DNA of 64,000 nucleotides from Pseudomonas orientalis (GTDB taxonomy: Bacteria > Pseudomonadota > Gammaproteobacteria > Pseudomonadales > Pseudomonadaceae). The DNA is taken from contig NZ_CP094351.1 of assembly GCF_022807995.1 (NCBI RefSeq), positions 5,627,501 to 5,691,500 on the forward strand. Reading direction: 5' to 3'. Below the pieces are notes generated by a model. It was given only the letters and a program-made list of their open reading frames with translations, had not been told where the DNA came from and did not search any database. How positions within the stretch are numbered: the stretch's first letter is position 1; each line of letters opens with the position of its first letter. Positions 34,288 to 43,805 of this stretch are shown here, in pieces. Both the position numbers and the translations under genes were made by a program.

Positions 34288-37200
34288 AGCCGCTCCGGCA
34301 GGCTGAAGCCGCTGAGCACGCGGCTCTTGAACGGGTTGAAGGCGCTGTTGGCGCGCAACTCGTAGGCGATGCTCGCGCCGTCGACCCGCAGGCGCAGGTT
34401 GAAGCGGTCCGGCGAGTTGCCGGCGGTCAGGTCCGATTGCTCCAGCAGGCGGAACCAGGCCCACGGGCCGTCCAGCGTTACACCGGAACGCCCGCTGGCC
34501 GATGGCGGCATGATGGAAATACGCACCACGCCAATGCTGCCGGGGTTCGGCCATTGCATCGCCACCGGGCGGCTCGGGCCGTGGTCATAGCTCAGTTGCT
34601 GGCCGTCGAGGTCCAGCAGGAATTGGGTGATGGTCGGGTCCATCGACACCGGCTTGAGTTCGAAGCGCACGACAGGTTGCGTGCCGCCAGACCTGAAGAA
34701 CGCATCACGAATAGCCGCCGCGCGCTGGAAGGTTTGCAGCACGCCCGGCGCGATACCGAGCTTCTGCGCCGCGCCCGGCTGCCAGCGCCAGGTCTGCGCC
34801 GAGGTGTCCACATAGGGCTGCAGGTACTTGCGGAAGTAGTTATCCATCACCCCGCCGACGCCGAAGAACTGGCCGAAGTCATCCAGGGTCGCGTCCCGCG
34901 CGCTGCCGGGCGACATCGGGTAGCGCCCGGCCAGGGACTGGCGGTACACGTTGACCACTTCGCTGACCCAGGCCGCGTTCAGCTGGTTACGCACCCCGCC
35001 CATCATGCTGTTGGTGGTGGAATTGACCACCGACTTGACCATGCCCTGCACCAGCGGCGGCTGGCGCTCGGCGTTCAGGCTGACCCGCGTGGCCGCAGCC
35101 GCCGCCTGGTTCTTCGCCTCGCCGAGCAGCGCGTCGCCGCTGGCCCCGACCATGGCGCTGACCTGCACATACAGCGCATTCATGTCCGACAGCAGGCCGT
35201 CGATGGCCGCCGGTTCGCCTTCGTTTTTACTGACGATGCTGTTGAGTTCGGCAAAGTGCGCGGTGACCGGATCATCCGCCGCTGCGGGCGCGCTGACGCT
35301 CGGTTGTTCCTCGCCCAGCAGGCTGCCCAGACGCTCCTTGAGCTTGTCGACGCCGCCCTCCACCGGCACGCCCTTGGCGGCCAATTGGCGCTCTTCGGCT
35401 TGCAGGTCGGTTTCCTTTGCCACTGCCACCAGCAGTTTCTTCAACGGTGAGGTGGGGCCGGAAATCACCCGCAGCACATCGGCTGCCTGGGCCACGCTGG
35501 TGATCGGCACAAAGTCGATGTCGGCGAGCAAGGCGTCCCACTGGCGCTGATAGTCCTGGAAATACAGGCGGCGCACATCGGCGGCCAGGCTCACCACATT
35601 TTGCTGGTCGGCCTGTTCCTGGCCCAGTACCCACTGCTCTTCAGCCAGGGTGCCGGTCTGGTTCAGGCTGCTCAACAAAAACGCCTGGCGGTAGCCCTTG
35701 GCGGTGAAAAACCCGCTCAACGGCTCGCCCAACGGCTTGCCGCTCTTGCGACTGAACACCAGCGCGGCATCACGGCCGGCCGCTTCGTTGAGGCGAAAGT
35801 CCGGTACACCTTCAGGCAGTTTCTGGCGCTTGACCCGATCATAGACACGCTGGGCCACCGGCAGTTGTTGCAGTTGGCGGCGCAGGTCGTCGATCAGGCG
35901 CGGGTCAAGACGCGCATTCGGTGGATGGCGGTCAAACAGTGCCTGCAAATGCCCGGTCAAGGCCTGGCGCTGATCGGCCGGCAGATTGCGCGGCAGGTTG
36001 CGGTCCCAGTCGAGGGCGATCCAGGCCTTGATGAAGTCCGGGTCGTAATGCTCGTTGTCGGCCAGCATCAGGTAGGCCTTGAGGCCTTCGTAGAGGAAGT
36101 CCGAGTTGCCGCCGCCGTGCAGTTGTTCTTCGATGCGCGTGACCAGGCGCGGGGCGAAGACCGCAATCAGTAACTTGCGATAGACGCTTGCGGACTCGGC
36201 TTCGAGCATGTCGCCCTGATACAGCCCCAGCCCTTCGGACCAGCTTGGCGAATCCCCGGCCAGGTGCTTGACCGCATTGAGCAACGGCAGCACGGCCAAT
36301 ACATCGCGCTGCGCCGGGCTCAGGTTCTGTACGGTCTGGCCCAGAGGTGCGACCTTCTGATCGACCTGGGCGATATACGCCTGGTTGGCGCGATAACTCA
36401 CCCACCACAGGCTGCTGACCACCACCACCAAGGCCACCGTGGCCGCGAGGACGCCCCGGGCGATCCACTTGCGGCGGCGCTCGACTTTCGGGTTCACCCC
36501 CACCAGGCCACGCTCGGCAAACGCCACGGCGGTGAAGAGTTTTTCGATGAAGTAACTGCGCCCGGTGCCGCTCTGGCGCGCCAGGTGCTGGCGATCCAGG
36601 TTCATGCTCTGGGCCATGGTGCCGATCAGGCGGTCAATCGGGCTGCCTTCCTGGGTGCCGCTGGTGAAGTAAACGCCGCGCAGCAGCACGCGCTCTTCAA
36701 AGGCATTGGGTTTGAATACACCCTCAAGGAAGCTCTGCAGGCAGTCTTTCAAAGCGCCGAACTGTTGCGGAAAACCGTAGATCAGATCGCGGCGCGCCGG
36801 GTCGCGTTCCTGTTGCAGACGTTCCACCAGGCGTTCGTTGAGGCGCTGCTCCAGGCCGGCGAACTCGCTTTGCAAGTGCGCCAGCGGGCTGTCGCTGTGC
36901 TTGCCGTCATCGAGGGCAAAGGTCATGCCCCACACCTGGGCGCGCTCTTCCTTGCTCAGGTTGTCGAAGAACTCCATGAAGCCCGGCACCAGGTCGAGCT
37001 TGGTCAGCATCAGGTAGATCGGGAAACGCACGCCCAATTGGGTGTACAGCTCCTGGATGCGCAGGCGAATCGCGGCGGCATGGGCGGCGCGCTCGGCGTC
37101 TGTGCCCAGCAGCAGGTCCGACAGGCTGATGGCGATGAAGGCGCCGTCGATGGGCCGACGCGAACGCTGCTTTTTCAGCAGGTCGAGAAAGCCCAGCCAC

Positions 37201-37784
37201 GCGGCTTTATCCACCGTGGAGTTGCTGTCCTGGGTGGTGTAGCGGCCGGCGGTGTCGAGCAGGACGGCCTGGTCGGTAAACCACCAGTCGCAGTTGCGCG
37301 TGCCGCCGACGCCGCGCACCGCACCGGCGCCCAGTTGCGCAGCCAAGGGAAAGTGCAGCCCGGAATTGACCAGTGCGGTGGTCTTGCCCGAACCCGGCGG
37401 GCCGATGATCACGTACCACGGCAGCTCATACAGATTACGGCGCTCATCGCCGCCGAGCTTGGCTTTCTTGAGCAGCGTGAGGGCTTCGTCCATGCGCTGG
37501 CGCAGTGTCGACAGCTCTTCGGCGGTGGCCACGCTGTTGGGGTCGGCCGGGGTTTCGGCGGCCAGGCTGCGCATCACTTCGGCGGCCTGGCGGCGAGCCT
37601 GGATGATGCGCAATACGCGGTAGGCGATCCACAGCGCAAACACCAGGATGATCAGCGCCCAGCGGCGTCCCTCGGGCACCAATACGTCGAGCAACGGCCC
37701 GACAAACCAGATGATCAGGCCCAGGGCGATCAAGCCCAGCACGGGGATCACCCAGCGAATCATGAAACTGAAAAACGCCTTCAC
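34284..37784 (-). CDS. tssM: T6SS membrane complex protein TssM (IcmF)
   Basis: A 1166-residue inner-membrane protein forming the trans-envelope complex with TssL and TssJ. Two membrane segments near the N-terminus (about 11-29 and 42-58), a cytoplasmic P-loop domain with GPPGSGKTTALVNSG (128 onward), a third membrane segment at about 440-460, then a large periplasmic domain (about 460-1166) ending in the TssJ-binding region FRLLEQSDLT and LRVDGASIAYELRANSAFNP. The Walker A motif is intact, so ATP binding is likely. It overlaps tssL by four bases. Confidence 0.96.
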   Translation of the reverse strand: MKAFFSFMIRWVIPVLGLIALGLIIWFVGPLLDVLVPEGRRWALIILVFALWIAYRVLRIIQARRQAAEVMRSLAAETPADPNSVATAEELSTLRQRMDEALTLLKKAKLGGDERRNLYELPWYVIIGPPGSGKTTALVNSGLHFPLAAQLGAGAVRGVGGTRNCDWWFTDQAVLLDTAGRYTTQDSNSTVDKAAWLGFLDLLKKQRSRRPIDGAFIAISLSDLLLGTDAERAAHAAAIRLRIQELYTQLGVRFPIYLMLTKLDLVPGFMEFFDNLSKEERAQVWGMTFALDDGKHSDSPLAHLQSEFAGLEQRLNERLVERLQQERDPARRDLIYGFPQQFGALKDCLQSFLEGVFKPNAFEERVLLRGVYFTSGTQEGSPIDRLIGTMAQSMNLDRQHLARQSGTGRSYFIEKLFTAVAFAERGLVGVNPKVERRRKWIARGVLAATVALVVVVSSLWWVSYRANQAYIAQVDQKVAPLGQTVQNLSPAQRDVLAVLPLLNAVKHLAGDSPSWSEGLGLYQGDMLEAESASVYRKLLIAVFAPRLVTRIEEQLHGGGNSDFLYEGLKAYLMLADNEHYDPDFIKAWIALDWDRNLPRNLPADQRQALTGHLQALFDRHPPNARLDPRLIDDLRRQLQQLPVAQRVYDRVKRQKLPEGVPDFRLNEAAGRDAALVFSRKSGKPLGEPLSGFFTAKGYRQAFLLSSLNQTGTLAEEQWVLGQEQADQQNVVSLAADVRRLYFQDYQRQWDALLADIDFVPITSVAQAADVLRVISGPTSPLKKLLVAVAKETDLQAEERQLAAKGVPVEGGVDKLKERLGSLLGEEQPSVSAPAAADDPVTAHFAELNSIVSKNEGEPAAIDGLLSDMNALYVQVSAMVGASGDALLGEAKNQAAAAATRVSLNAERQPPLVQGMVKSVVNSTTNSMMGGVRNQLNAAWVSEVVNVYRQSLAGRYPMSPGSARDATLDDFGQFFGVGGVMDNYFRKYLQPYVDTSAQTWRWQPGAAQKLGIAPGVLQTFQRAAAIRDAFFRSGGTQPVVRFELKPVSMDPTITQFLLDLDGQQLSYDHGPSRPVAMQWPNPGSIGVVRISIMPPSASGRSGVTLDGPWAWFRLLEQSDLTAGNSPDRFNLRLRVDGASIAYELRANSAFNPFKSRVLSGFSLPERL

Positions 37785-39070
37785 TCGACGCCCTCCGCCA
37801 ATACGGTGATTTCAACCCGACGATTGCGGGCACGGCCTTCGGCAGTACTGTTGGTCGCCAACGGCTCGGTGTCGCTGCGGCCTTCGGCGCTGAAGCGCTC
37901 GGCCTGGCCGGTCTTGGCCGCGAGGATCTCCAGCACCGACTTGGCCCGCGCTTCGGACAGCGCCCAGTTCGACGGGAAGCGCAGTGTGGCAATCGGGCGG
38001 TTGTCGCTGTGGCCGGTGACCCGCACCTGGCCCTTGACCTTGCGGATGGCGTCGGCAATGCGCAGCATCAGCGGCTGATAGTCATCGACGATGCTGGAAC
38101 TGGCGGACGCAAACAGTTCATCGCCACGAATCGTCACCACAGAGCGGTCCACCTTGTCTTCCACGGCCACGCGCCCGGCCTTGATGTCTTCGGCCAGGAA
38201 GCCGGCCAGGCGCGGTCGTTCGATCACTTTCGGTTGCGCCACCGGACGGTCGATGGCCTGCACCGGGATCTCGCCCAGGGCATGGATATTCTTGAACACC
38301 GGCTCCGCATCCGACGCCAGCTTCATGCGCAGGCCAAACAGCAACGCCAGCAGCAGCGCCAGGCCGATTGCCACGGCGATCCACGGCGGCATGAATTGCG
38401 CCAGTCGGTCCCGCGCCACGGTCACGCCGCGCCAGTGCGGCGACAGCTCACGCTCGTGTTCGCCACGGGCATTGCGAATCGCCGCAGCGGTGCGCTCGCG
38501 CAAGGCCTCCAATTGACTGCGCCCGTCGGTCATCACGCGGTAGCGGCCTTCAAAACCCAGGCACATGCACAGGTACAGCAGCTCCAGCAGGTACAGGCGT
38601 TCCCGTGGGCTTTGCAGGCAATGGTCGAGCAACTGAAAGACCTTTTCACCGCCCCAGGCTTCGTTGTGCACGGTGATCAGCAAGCTCTGTTTGCCCCATT
38701 CGCTGGTACTGCCCCAGGGCGTACTCAGCACGGCTTCGTCCAGGGCGGTGCACAGCGCGTAACGGGCCAGCAGCACTTCGTTGCGCGCCACGCCGGCGGC
38801 TTCGGCGCGCTCTTCGAATTGGCGCAGATAGGCCAATAACTGCGCACGCAGGCTGGCCGGCGCCGGGTGCGCGATGGTGTTGCGCAGGCGCGTCAACAGC
38901 GCCAGCAACGGGCCGGCGGCGCTTTCCAGCGGGTTGAGGCCCTGGCTTTTGCCGGTGAGCATCGGCGCGGCCGGCATCGACAAAGGCGCAGGCTCCGCGC
39001 GCGCAGGTTCCGGCGCTCGGCCGCCCGGGCGCGGCATGAACTGAGTGCGGTCATCATCATTGGGATGCAT
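37781..39070 (-). CDS. tssL: T6SS membrane complex protein TssL with C-terminal OmpA domain
   Basis: A 429-residue protein in two parts. Residues about 45-220 are the DotU/TssL cytoplasmic domain (PLLALLTRLRNTI, ARYALCTALDEAVLSTPWG, LLELLYLCMCLGFEGRYRV). A membrane helix lies at about 232-250 (PPWIAVAIGLALLLALLFGL). The C-terminal 300-425 is an OmpA-type peptidoglycan-binding domain (VRVTGHSDNRPIATLRFPSN, EGRSDTEPL, RNRRVEITV), so the complex is anchored to the cell wall by TssL itself, as in HSI-I. It overlaps tssM and follows tssK by six bases. Confidence 0.95.
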   Translation of the reverse strand: MHPNDDDRTQFMPRPGGRAPEPARAEPAPLSMPAAPMLTGKSQGLNPLESAAGPLLALLTRLRNTIAHPAPASLRAQLLAYLRQFEERAEAAGVARNEVLLARYALCTALDEAVLSTPWGSTSEWGKQSLLITVHNEAWGGEKVFQLLDHCLQSPRERLYLLELLYLCMCLGFEGRYRVMTDGRSQLEALRERTAAAIRNARGEHERELSPHWRGVTVARDRLAQFMPPWIAVAIGLALLLALLFGLRMKLASDAEPVFKNIHALGEIPVQAIDRPVAQPKVIERPRLAGFLAEDIKAGRVAVEDKVDRSVVTIRGDELFASASSSIVDDYQPLMLRIADAIRKVKGQVRVTGHSDNRPIATLRFPSNWALSEARAKSVLEILAAKTGQAERFSAEGRSDTEPLATNSTAEGRARNRRVEITVLAEGVE

Positions 39071-39076
39071 CGCGGA

Positions 39077-40411
39077 TTATCCTCGGATCGCCCAGAAGGC
39101 CAGGTTCAAGCCCGGGAACTGCCCGGCGATGTGGAAGGCGAAACCGCCGGAATTGCTCAACTGCTGCCAGTGTTCGCTGCCCCGGTCCAGCTCGTAATAG
39201 GTGCTGCCCGCGTGATAGGGCAATTGGCGTGGCGCCACCGGCAATGGCAGCAGGCCGATGCCCGGCAACTGCAGGTTGACCATGTCGCGGATGTGCTCCA
39301 CCGAGCCGACTTTGCTCTGCTGGCCAAAGCGTGCGCGCAGGGTTTCGCCCGGCACATCGGCGCGCACCACAAGAATGAAGCTGGCATTGTCGAGCAGGGT
39401 CTTGTCGGCCAGCATCGCCACGTGGATACCGTAGGCTTTCTCGACAATCGGGATCGGCGTGGCCTTGCTGTCGATCAGCATCGACAGCGCTTCACGCAGG
39501 GCCGCCATCACCGGAGTAAAGCTCAGCGCCAAATCGTCGTGCTGGTACTGCGGGTATTCCTGGGGGCGACGGCCAGAGGTGGAGAATGTCGAAAACTCAC
39601 CGGCCAGGCTCACCAGCTCGCTGAAGAAACGCTCCGGGTGCAACGGGCTCAACTGGCTCAAATGCTGGATCAGCGGCTGGGCGCGGTTGACCAGTTGCAG
39701 CAGCATGAAATCGGCGATCTCCGACGCGCCACCGGCACCCGACGCGACTACACGGCCCGCCAGGGCCTCGCCACGCTGGTGCAGCAGGCCGAGCAGTTCG
39801 CTGCGAAATGCCGTCAGCGGTTTGCTCGCGGCCACGTCCAATACCGGCGGTATGTAAGTGTCGTCGAGCACCAGTGCGCGGTCGGCGCGCTTTTCCTTGA
39901 TGCGCACCAGCCCGATGGCGGCGTAGTCGCTGATACCGTCCTGGGCGGTCAACAAACGCAACGCCCGCGAGCCCACGGCCACCGGCGCGCGGTTTTCGAA
40001 GGGCGCGTTGTCGTCGCGCACTTCGCGCACCTGGCTCACATAACGCGCGGCTTCCAACGCCTCGCCTTCGTCCACCGTGTCACGCGCACCGGCACGCTTG
40101 AGCGGCAGGGCCAGGTACACCAGACCGTCGCGCAGGTTGTCGTCGATATTCAGTGGACTTGGCGCCAGGTCGTCCTGGGGAATATTGAACGGTGTGCCGT
40201 CCGGGAGCAGGCCACGGGCCGACACGATTGCCAGCTTGCCCTGGGCGAGCAGGCCCTGGTCGATCAGCACCTCGGAAAAGCCCCAGGCGCCCGCGGACAG
40301 CGGGCGGCTGCGGGCGTCGATCAGGTTTTCCAGGTAACGGTCATGCTGCTGGAAGTGCTGCGTTCCGATGAACATGCCTTCCGACCAGACCACGCGATTG
40401 TTCCAGGACAT
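39077..40411 (-). CDS. tssK: T6SS baseplate-membrane connector TssK
   Basis: A 444-residue protein (MSWNNRVVWSEGMFIGTQHF) of the TssK/ImpJ family, which joins the baseplate wedges (TssE/F/G) to the TssL/TssM membrane complex. Conserved segments are QQHDRYLENLIDARSRPLS, the ALVLDDTYIPPVLDV block and the C-terminal GIGLLPLPVAPRQLPYHAGS stretch. No odd features. It lies 18 bp behind tssJ. Confidence 0.95.
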   Translation of the reverse strand: MSWNNRVVWSEGMFIGTQHFQQHDRYLENLIDARSRPLSAGAWGFSEVLIDQGLLAQGKLAIVSARGLLPDGTPFNIPQDDLAPSPLNIDDNLRDGLVYLALPLKRAGARDTVDEGEALEAARYVSQVREVRDDNAPFENRAPVAVGSRALRLLTAQDGISDYAAIGLVRIKEKRADRALVLDDTYIPPVLDVAASKPLTAFRSELLGLLHQRGEALAGRVVASGAGGASEIADFMLLQLVNRAQPLIQHLSQLSPLHPERFFSELVSLAGEFSTFSTSGRRPQEYPQYQHDDLALSFTPVMAALREALSMLIDSKATPIPIVEKAYGIHVAMLADKTLLDNASFILVVRADVPGETLRARFGQQSKVGSVEHIRDMVNLQLPGIGLLPLPVAPRQLPYHAGSTYYELDRGSEHWQQLSNSGGFAFHIAGQFPGLNLAFWAIRG

Positions 40412-40429
40412 GGGGGCTCCGATTGCTTG

Positions 40430-40939
40430 TTATTGGGCTGGGCTGGAGGGGGTAGCCACGACGTCGGCGCGCACGGCACGCACATCGAGGCTGATCTGAA
40501 ATTCGGTGTATTGGCGCGGCGGCACGTTGATAACGGCACGCCACTGCGCACGGTCCAGCTCGCGATAGCCCACCAGCAGGCCGATCTGCCGGGTGGCCGG
40601 GTCGAGGTCGCGCTGGACGCTCAGTTGTTGGCCGGGCTGGATCACCACTTCGTCCTGGTCCAGCAGGTCCAGGCCAAGGGTGGATTGCGCACGGTCAGCC
40701 AGGGCGAAGTAATCGGAGCGCGCGAACGTCGCGGCGTTTTTCAGCTCGAAAATACGCACCCGCACCGGGGCGGCCTGGCCGTTGGCGCCGGGGTTGAGCC
40801 CGGCGATCGCGTGAAAATGCAGCTCGACGGCGGCCGTGTCCGCTTCAGCTTCGGCGGCGGCTTCGGGCTTGACCGCGTCCTTGGCACACGCCGTCAGCAG
40901 CAGCGCGGTGGCGGCTGCAAGTAAAAACCTGGGAATCAT
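40430..40939 (-). CDS. tssJ: T6SS outer-membrane lipoprotein TssJ
   Basis: A 169-residue lipoprotein with signal MIPRFLLAAATALLLTAC, lipidated at Cys18. The mature domain is the transthyretin-like TssJ sandwich (VRIFELKNAATFARSDYFAL, VIQPGQQLSVQRDLDPATRQIGLLV). It binds the periplasmic end of TssM and places the complex at the outer membrane. Between fha and tssK there are 56 and 18 bp gaps, so one operon. Confidence 0.94.
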   Translation of the reverse strand: MIPRFLLAAATALLLTACAKDAVKPEAAAEAEADTAAVELHFHAIAGLNPGANGQAAPVRVRIFELKNAATFARSDYFALADRAQSTLGLDLLDQDEVVIQPGQQLSVQRDLDPATRQIGLLVGYRELDRAQWRAVINVPPRQYTEFQISLDVRAVRADVVATPSSPAQ

Positions 40940-40995
40940 CCTGCGTCCTCAATGACGTGTTTAGCTATCCGTTCTATCCATCAGTGCGACGCGGT

Positions 40996-42336
40996 TCAGC
41001 GTCGCTGTCGTGCACTGTGCGCTTCGTAGGCCCGGCTGAATTCGCGGCCGAACAGGTCCTGGAAATCTTCCTGGGCCTCGCGGGAAATATTGCTGTAGAG
41101 CTCGGTGAACTGCTGCCAGTACTGGGCCTGGCGCGAGCCGTTGAAAAGACTTGAAAGGCCGCCGGGCTTGCCCATGCGTTCTTCCAACTGCGCCGGCTCA
41201 AAGCGCAGCAGCAGGTGCTTGAGCGCCGCTTCCACACCCGCCATCACCGCCAATTGGTGAGCGCGCAGGTCGTCGAAGCTGTCACGCACGGCGGCGTCCG
41301 GCGCCATGAATGCCGGGTTGCCGTGACGAAGCAGCAGCAGTAACGCTTCGTCGGCATTCGGGGCGAATTTCAACGGATTGTTTTCGGCGGGGCGGATCAT
41401 GGTCTGCTGCATGCGAAACTCGCCCTTGAGGCTGGCGCGGGCGCGCAACACGTCGATCAGGCCTTCGACCATCAGGCGGTAGCTGCGGCCGATGCTTTCC
41501 ATCTGGGCGCAGGCATCGGCCCGGTCCAGACGCAACTGATCGAGGCCGGCACCGCGCAGGAAGGCTTGCAAGAGGTCGGCTTGTGGCCGGGCGTCGCCAG
41601 CGGGGAGCGCAACCGGCTCGACCACGGGAGGCGGCGCACTGACCGGTGCGGGCGGTGGCGCGGGCGGTGGCGCAACAGGGGCGAGCGGCGCGGGGGCGTC
41701 GCCAAGCAGGTCCCAGTCTTCTGGAATGACCGAACCGGGCACCGCCGGGGGTTCGGCCACCGGCACGGCCACCGGAGCCGGCGGACGGAAGTCGTGCTGT
41801 TCGGACGGCACATGGTCCGCCACGGTGGGCGGCGGCACGGCAGTGGGGCTGAGGAAGTCGAACAGGTCCGGCAGGGTCTCCATCGACGACGCGCCATGAA
41901 ACTGCGGCGCGATCATCGGTGTCGGCGCGGGCGGGCTCGCCACCGCGCCCATCAACGCCTCAAAGCTGTTCGGCGAATCACCGGCGAACGGCTGGCTGTC
42001 GACGGCCTGCACGTTGAAGTCGATGCGCGCCTGGATTTCGTAATCGCCGATGCGGATCAACTCGCCATTTTGCAGCGGCTCGCTGTTACCCCGGCGCAAA
42101 CGAATGCCGGCGTTGACCAACTCCACACCATTGGTGCTGTTATCGGTTAAGTAGTAACGCCCATCCTTGTACTGGATAACGCAATGCTGCGAGGAGACCA
42201 GGCGTTCCGGGTCGGGCAATACCCAGTCATTTTCCGAACTGCGGCCGATCGCCATCGAGCCCTGGTTCATGGACTTTTCGGCGCACTGCCCTGGGGTAAT
42301 CTTGTGATAACTAGTGATAGTCAAACACAGCGACAT
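40996..42336 (-). CDS. fha: T6SS forkhead-associated (FHA) scaffold protein Fha
   Basis: A 446-residue protein, first gene of the reverse T6SS operon. The start at 42336 (MSLCLTITSYHKITPGQCAE) has AAGGAGG four bases upstream. Residues about 10-105 are an FHA domain with the phosphothreonine-binding signature GRSSENDW, SSQHCVIQY and NSTNGVELV. A long proline/alanine-rich linker (about 130-250) leads to a C-terminal helical domain conserved in TagH-type FHA proteins (FLRGAGLDQLRL, MGKPGGLSSLFNGSRQAQYW). It is the expected PpkA/PppA substrate and the target of TagF. Confidence 0.93.
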   Translation of the reverse strand: MSLCLTITSYHKITPGQCAEKSMNQGSMAIGRSSENDWVLPDPERLVSSQHCVIQYKDGRYYLTDNSTNGVELVNAGIRLRRGNSEPLQNGELIRIGDYEIQARIDFNVQAVDSQPFAGDSPNSFEALMGAVASPPAPTPMIAPQFHGASSMETLPDLFDFLSPTAVPPPTVADHVPSEQHDFRPPAPVAVPVAEPPAVPGSVIPEDWDLLGDAPAPLAPVAPPPAPPPAPVSAPPPVVEPVALPAGDARPQADLLQAFLRGAGLDQLRLDRADACAQMESIGRSYRLMVEGLIDVLRARASLKGEFRMQQTMIRPAENNPLKFAPNADEALLLLLRHGNPAFMAPDAAVRDSFDDLRAHQLAVMAGVEAALKHLLLRFEPAQLEERMGKPGGLSSLFNGSRQAQYWQQFTELYSNISREAQEDFQDLFGREFSRAYEAHSARQRR

Positions 42337-42731
42337 CTTGCCTCCTTGCTGATACATCGCGCGCGGTCGAGACCAGGCCTACGCGTGCCTGAATATCGCC
42401 GCCAGGTCGTGGGACCGACCGTCCAAATTCGCATTTGCCAGCATGATCGCTGATCTTATCCGGCTTGCATGACAAAAATCCTCTACGGGCGCAGCGTTCG
42501 ACCCGTCAGTCGCGCAGGGTTGTTAAACACCGCACATCTGTCACAGAGGGCGAATAGCTTACCTTGACAAGGCATAAGTACTACACCAAAAATGCACAAC
42601 TTCTTGAACATCAGTGATGGCACGATAGTGGCACGCTGAAACTATGGCCAAGAAAAACATGCAAAGTTCACCGCGCAACTAATTGCATGCAATGCCCGGC
42701 ATCTAACGGGCTGATAGGGAGATCGAATTCA
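42337..42731. other. Divergent control region between the two T6SS operons
   Basis: No gene is seen in these 395 bases. Signals noted: an excellent AAGGAGG site for fha at 42341-42347, which also fits the A-N-GGA core bound by RsmA/CsrA; an isolated TTGACA at 42564-42569 with no good -10; a sigma-54-like element at 42618-42633; and GGGAGA ahead of tssA at 42718-42723. Both operons must be driven from here. Confidence 0.6.
42618..42633 (+). promoter_or_regulatory. Candidate sigma-54 promoter for the tssA operon
   Basis: TGGCACG, four bases, then TGGCA. The sigma-54 consensus is TGGCACG-N4-TTGC(A/T), so spacing and the GG and GC dinucleotides fit exactly and one base differs. It points to tssA, about 100 bp downstream. 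A match of this length can arise by chance. Confidence 0.4.
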
Positions 42732-43751
42732 GTGGATGTGCCGTTGCTGCTCACCGCCGTTTCTGCGACTTCGCCCTGTGGCGAAGACATGGAATATGAC
42801 GCGCAATTTCTGCAATTGGAACGTGATGCCAGGGGCCAGCCCGAGCGCAGCATGGGCGATTCGATCCTGCCCGCCGAGCCGCCCGAATGGCGCAGCATCC
42901 AGCAGCAGAGCCTCGACCTGTTGCAGCGCAGCAAAGACCTGCGCATCACTCATTTCCTGCTGCAAAGCACCCTCGCCCTCCAGGGCGTGGCCGGCCTGGC
43001 CGAAGCGCTGACGCTGATCGACGCGTTGCTGCGCGACTACTGGGCCGACCTGCACCCGCGCCTGGATGCCGACGACGATAACGATCCTACCGTGCGCATC
43101 AACGCCCTCACCGGCCTGACCTGCGACACCAATATTCGCCTGCTGCGCGAAAGCATCCTCACGCGCTCGCGCACCTTCGGCCCCGTGACCCTGCGCGCGG
43201 CGCTCAACGCCAGCGGCCTGTTGAGCTTCCCCGATGAACAGCTCGGTGCCCAGCAACTCAACGCCGCGTTCCTCGACAGCGACCCGGAGCAATTGCAGGC
43301 CACCCGCGATGCGCTGATGGCCGCGCGCGCCGCCTGCGACGCCATCGAACAACAGGTCAACGAGCAAGTCGGTTCCGCCCAGGGCGTGGACCTCAGCGCC
43401 TTGAAGCAGCCGCTCAAGCAGGCCCTGCAATTGCTCAATCAAGCGGTGCCCGGCGCCGACGGCGGCAGCGAACCCGAGGCCGTCAATGAAGACCATGCCC
43501 CCTCGGCAGACTACGCCGCTGCGCCCGCAGCGCCGCGTCCGGTCGGCGATATCGCCAGCCGTGACGACGTGCTGCGCAGCCTCGACAAAATCCTTGCGTA
43601 TTACACCCGGCACGAGCCTTCAAGCCCGCTGCCGGTGCTGTTGAACCGTGCCAAGAATCTGGTGCATGCCGATTTCGCGGCCATCGTGCGCAATCTGATT
43701 CCCGACGGCATGTCCCAATTTGAAAACCTGCGCGGCCCGGACAGCGAATAA
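42732..43751 (+). CDS. tssA: T6SS cap/assembly protein TssA
   Basis: A 339-residue protein of the short TssA type with the N-terminal ImpA domain (CGEDMEYDAQFLQLERDARG, EWRSIQQQSLDLLQRSKDLR). TssA helps prime the baseplate and sheath. The start is a GTG at 42732 giving MDVPLLLTAVSATSP, chosen because GGGAGA lies about nine bases upstream and because family members start at this point; an ATG at 42687 would add 15 residues. The C-terminal block SRDDVLRSLDKILAYYTRHEPSSPLPVLLNRA is conserved. tssB follows after 54 bp. Confidence 0.92.
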   Translation: MDVPLLLTAVSATSPCGEDMEYDAQFLQLERDARGQPERSMGDSILPAEPPEWRSIQQQSLDLLQRSKDLRITHFLLQSTLALQGVAGLAEALTLIDALLRDYWADLHPRLDADDDNDPTVRINALTGLTCDTNIRLLRESILTRSRTFGPVTLRAALNASGLLSFPDEQLGAQQLNAAFLDSDPEQLQATRDALMAARAACDAIEQQVNEQVGSAQGVDLSALKQPLKQALQLLNQAVPGADGGSEPEAVNEDHAPSADYAAAPAAPRPVGDIASRDDVLRSLDKILAYYTRHEPSSPLPVLLNRAKNLVHADFAAIVRNLIPDGMSQFENLRGPDSE

Positions 43752-43805
43752 GCCGCCGGACCGTGCAGTAACAACACCGTCGCTCAAGCGACCAGGAGCA
43801 GCAAC

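Noticed and set aside
36264..40924. Two long forward frames opposite tssM and tssK/tssJ (36264-38078 and 38867-40924)
   Set aside because: Same reason: TssM, TssL, TssK and TssJ are recognisable on the reverse strand.
42564..42590. Sigma-70 promoter with TTGACA upstream of tssA
   Set aside because: TTGACA is perfect but no -10-like hexamer lies at 16-18 bases.
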